This document shows positions 36,022 through 44,156 of a DNA stretch of 64,000 nt, piece by piece. The DNA comes from Halovenus rubra (lineage in GTDB: Archaea > Halobacteriota > Halobacteria > Halobacteriales > Haloarculaceae), in the NCBI RefSeq assembly GCF_026586665.1, contig NZ_JAODIY010000001.1, positions 310,001-374,000 on the forward strand, read 5' to 3'. The notes under the pieces were generated by a model that did not search any database, was not told the DNA's origin, and was given only the letters and a program-made list of their open reading frames with translations. The translations under genes were made by a program, and so were the position numbers. Within the stretch, counting starts at the first letter, position 1. Each line of letters begins with the position of its first letter.

Positions 36022-36675
36022 TCAGACGATGTCACCACGGACAGAGACGCCGCTTTGGCGGTTGCGGAACTTCTTGATTGCGTCGGCAGCTTGAGTTGCT
36101 TCTTGTTCATCGAGACCCAACATGTCGAATGCAGCCGAGAGCGTCGGTAACACAAACTCGCCGTCTTCGAGCTTTTCGAACGCAGAGTCCGAGCGGCGTC
36201 CGTCGAGCCAGAGACACGCACCACGTGGGTCAAGTAATTCCTCGTAGTTGCCCCGGGCCTGTGCACCATCGAGACGCTGTGTGACATTGTCCTCGAAACT
36301 TGCGTTACAGACTTCGAGGTGCACTGGCTCATCCGATTCGAGCAAGTGTGCAGCTAAACATTTCTCGGGTGCTGCGTGTCCATTTGCTGTTGCACGCAGA
36401 TACTCCGGATGCTCTCTGGCCCACTCCGACCGAACTGTCTTTCCGATACCTTGGATACCGTGTGAGTCGACAAACTCCTGTTCGCTTTTGGCGTCATCTG
36501 CGAGGAGAATATCTTTCGTAACGTAGACATCGAGTCGCTCAACGGGGTCGAGGCCAAGAACAACTTCACCGAAAACCCAGATTTCTCGGACCGGCACAGG
36601 CATCGTCTCCGTCTCGACAGCTTCGACGAGTTGCTTGATGCGCTCGATTGCCCGTTGTCGGTCCCAGTCGCTCAT
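36022..36675 (-). CDS. Conserved haloarchaeal protein, unknown function
   Basis: This 217-residue acidic soluble protein starts MSDWDRQRAIERIKQLVEAV and has REIWVFGEVVLGLDPVERLD VYVTKDILL, a strand-helix start resembling a nucleotidyltransferase-like fold with LDVYV (D-x-D-like), then CLAAHLLESDEPVHLEVCNA. I do not know the family's function. It is divergent from ncsA. A TTTTTATTAC box about 27 bases before the start (36698-36706) predicts a leaderless transcript. Confidence 0.8.
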   Translation of the reverse strand: MSDWDRQRAIERIKQLVEAVETETMPVPVREIWVFGEVVLGLDPVERLDVYVTKDILLADDAKSEQEFVDSHGIQGIGKTVRSEWAREHPEYLRATANGHAAPEKCLAAHLLESDEPVHLEVCNASFEDNVTQRLDGAQARGNYEELLDPRGACLWLDGRRSDSAFEKLEDGEFVLPTLSAAFDMLGLDEQEATQAADAIKKFRNRQSGVSVRGDIV

Positions 36676-36760
36676 TTCGCACGCATTAGCGCTACGTAAT
36701 AAAAACAGTAGCGACCTCCGACCGAAAGGGTCAACCGCTCTTGCCGGTAACGGGCCGATA

Positions 36761-37741
36761 ATGGAGTGTGACAAGTGCGGTGCTGATGCGGTACTACATG
36801 CTGCCTACTCCGGCCTGCATCTCTGTGAGGAGCACTTTTGTGCCTCGGTCGAGAAGCGTGTTCGCCGACGGGTTCGTGACGATAATCTCTTGCCTGATAC
36901 TGCAACACTTGAGAATCCCGAAACATGGGTTATCGGACTGTCTGGTGGCAAAGATAGTGTCGTTCTCACCGAGATATTGCACGAGACGTTCGAAGCTGAT
37001 CCCCGTGTAGAGATGATTGCGCTCTCGATTCATGAAGGCATTGAGGGGTATCGCGACGAAAGCATCGATGCCTGTCGGAAACTAACAACTGACCTCGACA
37101 TTCGACACGAGATTGTCAACTACGAAGACGAGTTCGATGTCCGCATGGACAACGTTGTCGAAGACGACCCCGAAAACATGTCAGCCTGTGCATACTGTGG
37201 TGTGTTCCGTCGTGATGCCCTTTCACGATATGCGACTGAGCTTGGGGCTGATAAGATGTTGACTGGTCACAATCTTGATGATGAAGCCGAAACAGCGTTA
37301 ATGAATTTCCTCGAAGGAGATATCAAAAAGATTGCACAACAGTTCGACGCGAGCCTCGGCCCTTTCGATGGAAGCGAGCACGACCAGACAAGAGAAGACA
37401 GCGAGGATTTTGTTCCGCGCGCGAAGCCACTCCGTGATGTTCCAGAACGGGAAGTTGCGCTGTATGCACACCTCCAAGACCTTCCCGCTCACATCACTGA
37501 ATGCCCTCACTCCTCGGAGGCGTTCCGTGGAGAGATTCAGGAATTGCTGTACGAACTCGAAGAGAGCCATCCCGGGACCCGCCACTCGATAATGGCCGGC
37601 TATGAAGAACTTGCGGCACTTGCCGCCACAGAACATCGCGGTGAGTCAACAAGCCTTGACGAGTGTGAAAAATGTGGCAGTCCGACGACCGGGAACATTT
37701 GCCGGAAGTGTGGACTACTAGAAGCACTCGAGGCAGTCTAG
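36761..37741 (+). CDS. ncsA: tRNA 2-thiolation enzyme NcsA (TtuA/Ctu1 family)
   Basis: The 326-residue protein has an N-terminal zinc motif (CDKCGADAVLHAAYSGLHLC), the PP-loop ATPase motif WVIGLSGGKDSVVLTEIL near residue 60, the conserved MSACAYCGVFRRDAL (Cys pair of the sulfur or Fe-S site), GADKMLTGHNLDDEAETALM near 160, and a C-terminal zinc finger (CEKCGSPTTGNICRKCG). In Haloferax, NcsA with the ubiquitin-like SAMP2 thiolates the wobble uridine of tRNAs for Lys, Glu and Gln. ATG 36761 is chosen because the Cys motif starts there. Confidence 0.94.
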   Translation: MECDKCGADAVLHAAYSGLHLCEEHFCASVEKRVRRRVRDDNLLPDTATLENPETWVIGLSGGKDSVVLTEILHETFEADPRVEMIALSIHEGIEGYRDESIDACRKLTTDLDIRHEIVNYEDEFDVRMDNVVEDDPENMSACAYCGVFRRDALSRYATELGADKMLTGHNLDDEAETALMNFLEGDIKKIAQQFDASLGPFDGSEHDQTREDSEDFVPRAKPLRDVPEREVALYAHLQDLPAHITECPHSSEAFRGEIQELLYELEESHPGTRHSIMAGYEELAALAATEHRGESTSLDECEKCGSPTTGNICRKCGLLEALEAV

Positions 37742-37813
37742 AAACGCCCTCTTATACACAGACAACGTCCGAAAAGAGAGAAACGACCGACTATAATCGA
37801 CCTCCCGGAATCG

Positions 37814-38992
37814 TTAGTCAGTCCGGATGACGTCGAGGCCGTTTTGCTGGTCGACTTCTTCGCGTCCGCCGTCCGTTTCACCGAAATCCTGGTTTTGCTC
37901 GAAGTTCGCTGCCGCGTCAAACTCCTCGCTTTCTACACCTTGGATTGCCTGCCGAGACTTGTCGGCTTGCTTTTGTGTGGTTGGGCCAAGCACCTGTGCA
38001 CTCTGGACGCCGGTCATGATGGCCATGACTCGGACCTTGCCTTTGTATTCTTCCTGAATACGAGCGCCCCAGATGACGTTGGCGTCAGCTTCCAACCGGT
38101 CGGTGATATTCTGAGCGATGCCCTCTGCTTCTTGCAGCGTAAGGTCGGGGCCACCCGTAATGTGGACAAGTCCCCCACTTGCACCACGGTAGTCGACATC
38201 GAGCAGTGGGTGGTTCATCGCGTCCTTGACAACCTCCTCGGTTTTGTTTTTGTCTTGGGTCTCACCAACAAGCATCACCGCGACACCACCCTTGTTCATG
38301 ATGGCGGTCATATCGGCGTAGTCTAGGTTGATGAGCGACGGTTGGGTAATCGTCTCTGAGATACCTTTGACCGTTTCGGCGATAATCTGGTCCATCACCG
38401 AGAATGCTTTGCCGATGGGCAGGTTCGGAACGTAATCGAGCAGGCGGTTGTTGTCCAGCACAATGATTGAGTCCGCCTCCTCACGGAGCCGTTCGAGCCC
38501 TTCTTCGGCTTTGACCGTCCGTGCGCGCTCGACGTTGAACGGCGTCGAGACCATACCGACGACAATTGCACCTTGCTCTTTGGCAATCTTCGAGACAACT
38601 GGGGCTGCACCAGTCCCGGTCCCGCCACCCATTCCGGCAGTGACGAAAACGAGATCAGCGTCGCCAAGTACCTCTTTGATTGTTCCCTGTGCCATCTCGG
38701 TCGCACGCTCACCCATACTTGGGTCGCCGCCTGCGCCAAGCCCGTTTGTCAGGGACTTCCCGACGAGAATCTTCGTATCCGCTTCGATCATCTGCAGGTG
38801 CTGTTTGTCAGTGTTGATGGCGATCGTTTCGGCACCGTCGACACCGATGTTGTACAGTCGATTGACTGTGTTGTTGCCAGCACCGCCGGCACCGACGATG
38901 ACGATTCGTGGGTCACCAAAGCCGTCGGCGTCCGCCATCTGCTTTTGCTCTTGTTCGTCACGCTCGAGGGCTTCATTGACGATATCTTGCAT
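37814..38992 (-). CDS. ftsZ2: Cell division protein FtsZ2
   Basis: The 392-residue tubulin-like GTPase has [20 protein letters not shown] near residue 32, the tubulin signature [20 protein letters not shown] near 122, and [20 protein letters not shown] near 315. The acidic C-terminal tail ends in [10 protein letters not shown], a likely partner-binding peptide. In haloarchaea FtsZ1 and FtsZ2 act together at the division ring; FtsZ2 governs constriction. The close-following gene order cdrS-ftsZ2, with 3 bases between, identifies this as FtsZ2 and not FtsZ1. It is cotranscribed with cdrS and so controlled by the dyads upstream of it. Confidence 0.96.
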   Translation of the reverse strand: MQDIVNEALERDEQEQKQMADADGFGDPRIVIVGAGGAGNNTVNRLYNIGVDGAETIAINTDKQHLQMIEADTKILVGKSLTNGLGAGGDPSMGERATEMAQGTIKEVLGDADLVFVTAGMGGGTGTGAAPVVSKIAKEQGAIVVGMVSTPFNVERARTVKAEEGLERLREEADSIIVLDNNRLLDYVPNLPIGKAFSVMDQIIAETVKGISETITQPSLINLDYADMTAIMNKGGVAVMLVGETQDKNKTEEVVKDAMNHPLLDVDYRGASGGLVHITGGPDLTLQEAEGIAQNITDRLEADANVIWGARIQEEYKGKVRVMAIMTGVQSAQVLGPTTQKQADKSRQAIQGVESEEFDAAANFEQNQDFGETDGGREEVDQQNGLDVIRTD

Positions 38993-38995
38993 CGT

Positions 38996-39193
38996 TTACA
39001 CCTTCGCCCACGTGCGCTCTTTGCGGCGCTTGCGTTTCTCAGAAGGGCGCTCCGGTTCTGTGTCGTGCTCGGCGAGCATCTCTCGAACCGCTGAGCGAAT
39101 CGCTTCGCTCCGATTCGGGTACTCCCCGGTTTCGACCATTTGTTCGACCTCTTCTATCTGCTGTTTCGGAATCCGTAGTGTCACACGCTCCAT
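38996..39193 (-). CDS. cdrS: Ribbon-helix-helix regulator CdrS
   Basis: The 65-residue protein is a short ribbon-helix-helix (RHH) factor: [20 protein letters not shown] with [19 protein letters not shown], then a basic tail. The first strand VTLRIP inserts in the DNA major groove in RHH dimers. CdrS in Halobacterium and Haloferax is cotranscribed with ftsZ2 and is a master regulator of cell division. It ends 3 bases before the ftsZ2 ATG. The start at 39193 is fixed by the RHH strand. Confidence 0.93.
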   Translation of the reverse strand: MERVTLRIPKQQIEEVEQMVETGEYPNRSEAIRSAVREMLAEHDTEPERPSEKRKRRKERTWAKV

Positions 39194-39212
39194 ATTTGTA
39201 TTCCCCTTGTGG

Positions 39213-39373
39213 GTAAGACGGGGGCGAGCGTTCACTCGTCCATTCGTCTTACACAGCAAAACCGCATTACGGAAATCCGGTGTTTACGGCGACCGGTGCT
39301 GTGTAAGACTTCCGTCTTACGCACGAATTACAACAGACTGGGGGATAATAAAACTACCGGTCAGACGTATGAC
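39213..39373. promoter_or_regulatory. Cluster of GTAAGAC/GTCTTAC dyads upstream of cdrS
   Basis: The 230-base gap before cdrS holds GTAAGAC at 39213-39219, GTCTTACACAGCA at 39246-39258 and its exact inverse TGCTGTGTAAGAC at 39297-39309, and GTCTTAC at 39314-39320. The last two form a perfect GTAAGAC-N4-GTCTTAC dyad. A further GTCAGAC-GTATGAC pair lies at 39360-39373. This pattern (short inverted halves, several copies) is what RHH factors bind, so operators for CdrS and/or CdrL are likely. Confidence 0.65.
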
Positions 39374-39423
39374 GATTTCTCGATTATTCTGCTAGTGGCC
39401 TTGTACTGTCCGTTTTCAGTACT

Positions 39424-40020
39424 TTACCGTTCTTCGAGAACGTCCGCCGCAGCAGTCCGTCGGCCACAGCTTGGACAGAATCCCCAGTCTGACCGAAGCT
39501 CGTCGCCACACTCACAGAAGACTCTGTGCGACGACTTCTCTCCGCAGTTCGGGCAGTAAACGTGGGACTGCGATACATCTTCGCCACATTGTGTACACGT
39601 TTTACACTCTTCAGGAGGCGTGTTTTCGTCTACTTCCGACGGTGTCTTACCCGTTCTGTCGCTGTGTGACGCATTGTTTGACGTTTCGTGTGACGTGTCT
39701 GATTGCACGTTTACGCCGTCGTCATCTGCGTTGGGGGACTGCCCCGAATCGCCATCAAGCGAGATGTTTACGTTGATATCTTGGGGCTGTTGTGGTGTAA
39801 ACGCTCCGTCGAGGCGGTCTGCGATGAGCATGTCGACACGTTCTGTCACAATCTCATCGAGACTGTCGCTTTCGGTGGTTGTCGTCTCGACTGGTTGCGC
39901 GGACCCGCGTGACTCAAGGTACTCCCGCAATGCCTCCCGCATAATCTCGCTTTTTGAGGCATCGAACTCTTCGAGTTGCGTGATGAGCTCGTCGTCCGCG
40001 CGGAACGTTATTTTGCTCAT
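39424..40020 (-). CDS. cdrL: Ribbon-helix-helix and double zinc-ribbon protein CdrL
   Basis: The 198-residue protein starts MSKITFRADDELITQLEEFD with SKSEIMREALREYLES, an RHH domain like CdrS, then a Ser/Asp/Asn-rich disordered linker (about residues 60-140) and a C-terminal double zinc ribbon (CTQCGEDVSQSHVYCPNCG, CECGDELRSDWGFCPSCGRR). It is the long companion of CdrS and lies immediately upstream on the same strand, 230 bases away. An in-frame ATG 4 codons earlier (40032) is also possible. A perfect dyad sits 51-68 bases before its start, suggesting autoregulation. Confidence 0.9.
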   Translation of the reverse strand: MSKITFRADDELITQLEEFDASKSEIMREALREYLESRGSAQPVETTTTESDSLDEIVTERVDMLIADRLDGAFTPQQPQDINVNISLDGDSGQSPNADDDGVNVQSDTSHETSNNASHSDRTGKTPSEVDENTPPEECKTCTQCGEDVSQSHVYCPNCGEKSSHRVFCECGDELRSDWGFCPSCGRRTAAADVLEER

Positions 40021-40070
40021 TCCCGTCGTCATACTGTTTGTCACCCACCCTATTTCAATCTTCCCTGGCT

Positions 40071-40088
40071 GTCTGACATGAGTCAGAC
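40071..40088. promoter_or_regulatory. GTCTGAC-ATGA-GTCAGAC dyad upstream of cdrL
   Basis: A perfect palindrome of two 7-base arms with a 4-base centre, 51-68 bases before the cdrL start. It matches the cdrS-upstream dyad in arm length, spacing and in the outer pattern GTNNGAC-N4-GTCNNAC. It also lies between cdrL and the divergent tRNA-Tyr gene. Confidence 0.6.
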
Positions 40089-40152
40089 GGTCTTGCTCTC
40101 GTCGGGGGAATTCATAATGGTTAAGTCTCCGAGCCATCCTAACTGTTTATGT

Positions 40153-40226
40153 CCGCCCTTAGCTCAGACTGGTAGAGCAGTCGACTGTAGATCGACTTGC
40201 CCCCCGTTCAAATCGGGGAGGGCGGA
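40153..40226 (+). tRNA. tRNA-Tyr (GTA)
   Basis: The 74-base gene folds as a standard cloverleaf: acceptor CCGCCCT pairs with AGGGCGG and discriminator A at 40226; D arm GCTC/GAGC; anticodon stem GTCGA/TCGAC around loop CTGTAGA with anticodon GTA; T arm CCCCG-TTCAAAT-CGGGG. The C1-G72 pair is the archaeal tyrosine identity element. There is no intron and no encoded CCA. GGTTAAGTC at 40119-40127 is a TATA-like box about 30 bases upstream. Confidence 0.95.
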
Positions 40227-40253
40227 CTGATTTTTGACAAACTGGCTCGGTAG

Positions 40254-40454
40254 CAAAAAGAACGTCTAAATGAACTGATCTACGCAGGCGAGATAACAGT
40301 CAGGTTGACGAAGGCCGACCGTTTTGACGAGTTCACATCAGAGAAGACAGATTGTCTCTCGAGAAAATTGTCGAATAGAGTGAAACCGTTGGTTGAAGAC
40401 ATATCGAACTGGCCTGATTTGGCTTCTGACGAATTGAACTCGCGCAGCGACTGA
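40254..40454 (+). pseudogene. Orphan 66-codon open frame next to tRNA-Tyr
   Basis: After a TAG at 40251 the frame is open for 66 codons without ATG: QKERLNELIYAGEITVRLTK, ADRFDEFTSEKTDCLSRKLS, NRVKPLVEDISNWPDLASDE, LNSRSD. It reads as a plausible soluble acidic protein and not as random sequence. A start could only be TTG. It may be the end of a gene that lost its head when DNA was inserted or deleted beside the tRNA. No family is recognised. Confidence 0.35.
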
Positions 40455-40645
40455 CTCTTTCGTAAGCGAGGCAAACCAGAGTTTGGGAGTACACAGTAAC
40501 CTCAGCGCTGCAGGCTCGTATCCGCGCGCGCAACTGTTGATATTGAGTTAGGGTCGAGAATGGCATAGAAATCTTGTCACACCGTGATAATAGTGCTTCC
40601 CCAATTGTCTCCGCGTTCGTAGTGGTGATAGCAAAGACGAATCAC
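40455..40645. other. Intergenic, no gene seen
   Basis: No credible frame between the orphan fragment and the small membrane protein. A palindromic run CCGCGCGCGC near 40531 is the only notable pattern. A minus-strand open frame here (to 40566) lacks protein character. Confidence 0.35.
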
Positions 40646-40879
40646 TCACCAGTCAATCATTTCGGTGGCAAACCAGTACATCCCGTAGATACAGAGCGAT
40701 ATTACCAGTAGTGTGACAAACGAGCCAGCAATGTTGCGTGGAATCCCAAGCGCAACAAGAGCGTTTGTTCCGCCTGCAAGCATGGCGACGACACCGAGAA
40801 TCATCAGGACCAACAGTATGTTGAAGAGAGTACGCCCAACGATACCTTCAACATAGTTTTTGACTAAATCTATTACCAT
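40646..40879 (-). CDS. Small two-helix membrane protein
   Basis: A 77-residue protein with two membrane helices (LFNILLVLMILGVVAMLAGG, IAGSFVTLLVISLCIYGMYW), both ends polar. No family is recognised. It stands alone, with AT-rich DNA including TATATTTTTAAAA immediately upstream. Real coding is supported by its composition and clean stop, but not by known homologues. Confidence 0.65.
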   Translation of the reverse strand: MVIDLVKNYVEGIVGRTLFNILLVLMILGVVAMLAGGTNALVALGIPRNIAGSFVTLLVISLCIYGMYWFATEMIDW

Positions 40880-41495
40880 ATTGCGATTTTAAAAATATAC
40901 TAGCTCAATTTAATTACTTCGATAACAGGACGGTACCGACTGAGGAACGAATCTCGCTTCCGCGGCCTGCGGTGAGCAAGCCCTGAAACCGACTGGAGAC
41001 AAACCGGGTGCCCTGCATTGGGAGAGCCATCGTACTGAATCACAGAGAAAGTCTCAGTTCAATGGCTCGGTTATATCTACTAACTCTTGGTTCAACTGTG
41101 CCAGACACACCGCCAACCTGTGGGTACTCTCTTTTCTTGAGTAATGGTATCTCTTCTTTTGGAGAGATTGTATCCTTGATTTTCTCATCTAATTATATCT
41201 TATATTATGATTATCTTAGAAAGTAATATTCAGAAATATGTCGTAACTTTTACCATAATTACGTGTGATTCTATTCGTTGCACCGGTAGCAACTCACCGC
41301 GTTTGATCGCATTGTCAGATTAGTTATTTTTCTTGCCGAGAATCGTTATTTCTCCACTGGACCACCCCCTCGGCGACGTCGATGAGTGTCTGTATAGCAA
41401 ATTTGGCTGAAACCACAAGAAGAGACCGGGAAAAATGGCGTAAACTATGTTCCCCTTTTTTGTTGGCTGGTTACGTTTGTCTGTACGTGGTTGCG
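40880..41495. other. AT-rich intergenic region, no convincing gene
   Basis: A 616-base stretch without a convincing gene. A plus-strand frame from 41008 (72 codons) is rich in Ser and Leu and looks like chance. The part 41150-41260 is very AT-rich (ATTATATCTTATATTATG). A promoter for the zinc-ribbon gene presumably lies near its right end. No transposase relic or repeat was recognised. Confidence 0.35.
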
Positions 41496-41663
41496 ATGGG
41501 TGTGTTTGAGAGAGCCAAAGCGGCGTCCGGTCTCTCCGAGGGAGCGGATGAGACGGCGCCATACGTCTGTCTCGCATGTGGGGCACCGCACGAGGTCCAG
41601 TATCACCGCTGTCCCGACTGTGAGAGCTTCGACATCCGCTGTGCCAGATGGGTTGAGGAGTAG
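41496..41663 (+). CDS. Small zinc-ribbon protein
   Basis: A 55-residue protein from ATG 41496: MGVFERAKAASGLSEGADET then YVCLACGAPHEVQYHRCPDC and ESFDIRCARWVEE. The CxxC...CxxC pair makes a rubredoxin-like zinc ribbon. Small haloarchaeal proteins of this kind (HVO_2753-like) are common and mostly unstudied. The frame is open upstream to 41382, but the family start fits here. Confidence 0.75.
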   Translation: MGVFERAKAASGLSEGADETAPYVCLACGAPHEVQYHRCPDCESFDIRCARWVEE

Positions 41664-41785
41664 CACCACCCGGCGACCACAGTGCCCGCACGGGTCGGCA
41701 ACAGTAGCGGGTACCGTGTTGTTTGCTTCCCGCGTCGAACTGAATCAGTATATGTATCTTATCGGTCACAAATATATTTTTGATA

Positions 41786-42553
41786 ATGGTTGATATCGAA
41801 AGCGTCGCCAGGGCAGCAGTCCACGCTGGCGGTGCAGTGCTTCGAGAGCGGTACCGCGCCGACGACAGTGCAGGAACCTATACGACTCACGACGTAAAGG
41901 CAGCTGCCGACGTAGCTGCCGAAGAGCGGATGCTTCCGGTTATTCAGCAGGCGTTTCCCAACCACGAGATTTTTGCGGAGGAATCTGGCGAACTCGCCGG
42001 AACCGGACCCTATCGCTGGATTGTTGACCCGCTCGATGGGACGAACAACTTCACTGCTGGCCTTCCCTTGTTTTCGGCTGCCGTATCGGTGCTCCGTGAC
42101 GGCGAGCCGGTTGTCGGGGCTGTTTGCCAGCCGGTCACTGACGAGATATACCTCGCTCGACGAGGTGACGGCATTCGGTACAACAGTACGACGGTCACTG
42201 CTGAGAGTTCAGTCCCGGTTGAGGCTGGGACAGTCGCGTTTATCTGTGGGCGCGAGGTTCCCAAGAATCCGGAGTATTCCGAGCAAGCGACGGCCATGCA
42301 GGCGGCAGTGGGGTCGAAGGTGAAACGGGTGTGTGCTAGCTGGGCACCGACCGTCCACTCTGGTCTGTTCGCGCGTGGCCGCCTGCAGGGGCTTATCCAA
42401 TTTCACCCAGACGAGGAAGAACAGGCCGTGACAGAACTATTCGCAGCCGAGGCTGATGGCGTAACTCGCCGGGAGGGTGAGTTGCTTGTTGCTGCGGCTG
42501 ACAGCGAGACACTTGCTGTGTTGTGGGAGGCGACCGCTGATACCAGATGCTGA
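41786..42553 (+). CDS. Inositol monophosphatase family protein
   Basis: A 255-residue protein: MVDIESVARAAVHAGGAVLR, IFAEESGELAGTGPYRWIVD (the EESG helix) and DPLDGTNNFTAGLPLFSAAV, the two main metal motifs of the IMPase/FBPase family. The third motif, usually W-D-x-A, reads DEEEQAVTELFAAEADG, so the metal Asp is replaced by Glu and the Trp is lost. It may still act as a phosphatase for inositol, fructose-1,6-bisphosphate or 3'-phosphoadenosine phosphates. A TATA-like stretch (TATATGTATC) is about 30 bases before the ATG. Confidence 0.9.
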   Translation: MVDIESVARAAVHAGGAVLRERYRADDSAGTYTTHDVKAAADVAAEERMLPVIQQAFPNHEIFAEESGELAGTGPYRWIVDPLDGTNNFTAGLPLFSAAVSVLRDGEPVVGAVCQPVTDEIYLARRGDGIRYNSTTVTAESSVPVEAGTVAFICGREVPKNPEYSEQATAMQAAVGSKVKRVCASWAPTVHSGLFARGRLQGLIQFHPDEEEQAVTELFAAEADGVTRREGELLVAAADSETLAVLWEATADTRC

Positions 42554-42576
42554 GAACTAGCAGCGGTGATACAAGC

Positions 42577-42587
42577 GTTTATACAGG
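42577..42587 (+). promoter_or_regulatory. TATA box of the MinD-like gene
   Basis: GTTTATACAGG is centred 27 bases before the ATG at 42608, predicting a leaderless transcript for the two-gene minD-like unit. Confidence 0.5.
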
Positions 42588-42607
42588 AAGCCGAAGCAAT
42601 CTGCACT

Positions 42608-43375
42608 ATGGTTGAAGCGTTTGCAGTCGCCAGCGGAAAAGGTGGGACTGGCAAGACCACGACAACGATGGCGCTCGGGATGGCTCTTGCAGAGGAGCAC
42701 GATGTGACAGTTATCGACGCTGACACGGGGATGGCAAATGTCTTGTTCCACGCTGGACTGGCTGATGTTGAGACGACGCTTCACGAGGTACTTGCTGGCA
42801 GTGCTTCTGTCGAAGAAGCTGTCTACAATCGTTTTGGAATGCAGGTCGTTCCGTGTGGAACCTCTCTTTCCGGATTCCGTGAGGCCAGGCCAGATCGGCT
42901 CCGTGATGTGGTTGCAACGCTTGCAGAGGGAACCGATATCATTCTCCTTGACTCCCCAGCGACGCTTGGCAGTCGTAGCGCTGTGTTGCCAATTATCCTC
43001 GCTGACCGGCTCATCGTCGTTTTACAGCCGACGATACCTTCGCTCTCTGATGGAATTAAAGTTCAAGAGTATGCAACGACGTACGGTACCGGTGTCGCTG
43101 GCATTCTGTTCAATCGCGTGACCGATGACGAGGCAATTGAAGACATCGCTCCCAAAGCCGAACAGTACTTCGAGGGTGAGACACTGAGTACCGTTTCCGA
43201 AAGTGATGCGGTTCGCGGAGCACGACGAGCGGGTGTCCCATTGTTGTCGTACGCGCCGGAATCTTCGGCTGCGGCAGCCTACCGAAAGGCAGCGAGCGCT
43301 CTCACTGTGCGTTCCCGAGATGTCGATACCGTGGCGGACCGATTTAGCAGTGCAGTTATCCCAGATGAGATATGA
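42608..43375 (+). CDS. MinD/ParA-like P-loop ATPase
   Basis: The 255-residue protein has the deviant Walker A FAVASGKGGTGKTTTTMALG near residue 5, the switch VTVIDADTGMANVLFHAGL near 35, and DIILLDSPATLGSRSAVLPI near 115 (Walker B). It belongs to the haloarchaeal MinD family, whose members position surface machines such as archaella and chemoreceptors. The C-terminus, DRFSSAVIPDEI, lacks the basic amphipathic helix of bacterial MinD. It overlaps the next gene by 4 bases (ATGA), so the two are translated together and probably interact. Confidence 0.92.
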   Translation: MVEAFAVASGKGGTGKTTTTMALGMALAEEHDVTVIDADTGMANVLFHAGLADVETTLHEVLAGSASVEEAVYNRFGMQVVPCGTSLSGFREARPDRLRDVVATLAEGTDIILLDSPATLGSRSAVLPIILADRLIVVLQPTIPSLSDGIKVQEYATTYGTGVAGILFNRVTDDEAIEDIAPKAEQYFEGETLSTVSESDAVRGARRAGVPLLSYAPESSAAAAYRKAASALTVRSRDVDTVADRFSSAVIPDEI

Positions 43376-43899
43376 AACTCCCCGAGGGCCGTCTCTGTCG
43401 TCGTCGTGTTGTCACTGACCTTGCGACGCCGCTTTCGCGTGCACTTGAGGACTCATTCACAGGATACGCCCGTCTTGTCCCTCAGGACGCACTTCTGCTC
43501 GATAGCGATAGTGCCGGAATTCTCACTTTCGACCGCGGTATCCCAGTAATCGCGTATCACACGGGAACTGGCTGTGGTGGGACTGATGCCCTCGCCGACA
43601 TCGCAGTTGCTGGCCCCTATCGGGTCGAGCTGTACAACCTTGATCGTGAGGCGCTCGCCACGGTCCATGATATGTCAGAACTCACGGTAGAGCCGGGTAC
43701 TCCGGCCGAACAACTCGCCGGTGTGACAGAACTTGCACAGCAAACGCGTGACCGTGCACCCGACGAGCGAGTCGACCAGGAGAGTAGCCAACACGCTGTT
43801 GAGGCGTTTCTAGAAGACGAAGAGCGAATTGCTGAGATACAAGACGCTGCCCGTCAGGAAGCCCAAAAGCGAGCAAGCGAGTGGGGATTTGACAATTAA
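43372..43899 (+). CDS. Conserved partner protein of the MinD-like ATPase
   Basis: A 175-residue acidic soluble protein: MKLPEGRLCRRRVVTDLATP, LSRALEDSFTGYARLVPQDA, LLLDSDSAGILTFDRGIPVI and a helical C-terminal third rich in Glu/Arg/Gln, ending KRASEWGFDN. I do not recognise the domain. The 4-base overlap with the MinD-like gene suggests a functional pair, for example an activator or target of the ATPase. Its end meets the HTH gene on the other strand (4-base overlap). Confidence 0.82.
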   Translation: MKLPEGRLCRRRVVTDLATPLSRALEDSFTGYARLVPQDALLLDSDSAGILTFDRGIPVIAYHTGTGCGGTDALADIAVAGPYRVELYNLDREALATVHDMSELTVEPGTPAEQLAGVTELAQQTRDRAPDERVDQESSQHAVEAFLEDEERIAEIQDAARQEAQKRASEWGFDN

Positions 43900-44126
43900 A
43901 CGTGAACGGGTATCCACCAGACTCTGGACCGGGCCCCGACAGTCTTGCTCATCAGGTCAGTTTCTGCTTCGAGCTCGTGGAGTTTGTTTAACGCTGTCCG
44001 TCGAGAACAGCCCAACTCATCGGCAACTTCACTCGCCGTCAGTGGCTCCGCATAATCATCGCGCTCCTCGAACACTGTTGTGACATCTTCGAGCTCGAAC
44101 GTCGTGTCTCTCCCCTGATCGTTCAT
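43896..44126 (-). CDS. Small helix-turn-helix protein
   Basis: A 76-residue protein starting MNDQGRDTTFELEDVTTVFE and then PLTASEVADELGCSRRTALN, KLHELEAETDLMSKTVGARS and RVWWIPVHV, a winged helix of the MarR/ArsR type found in haloarchaea. It lies at the 3' end of the pilus gene block, 30 bases from it, and ends in the 3' end of the MinD partner gene. It may be the last gene of the pilus operon or an independent regulator. Confidence 0.82.
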   Translation of the reverse strand: MNDQGRDTTFELEDVTTVFEERDDYAEPLTASEVADELGCSRRTALNKLHELEAETDLMSKTVGARSRVWWIPVHV

Positions 44127-44156
44127 ATATCGCATTTCTTGGGTAGGGTCTTATGC

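Noticed and set aside
41008-41226. A 72-codon plus-strand frame in the AT-rich gap
   Set aside because: Ser/Leu/Tyr-rich, no motif, and the stop lies in a very AT-rich run; looks like chance.
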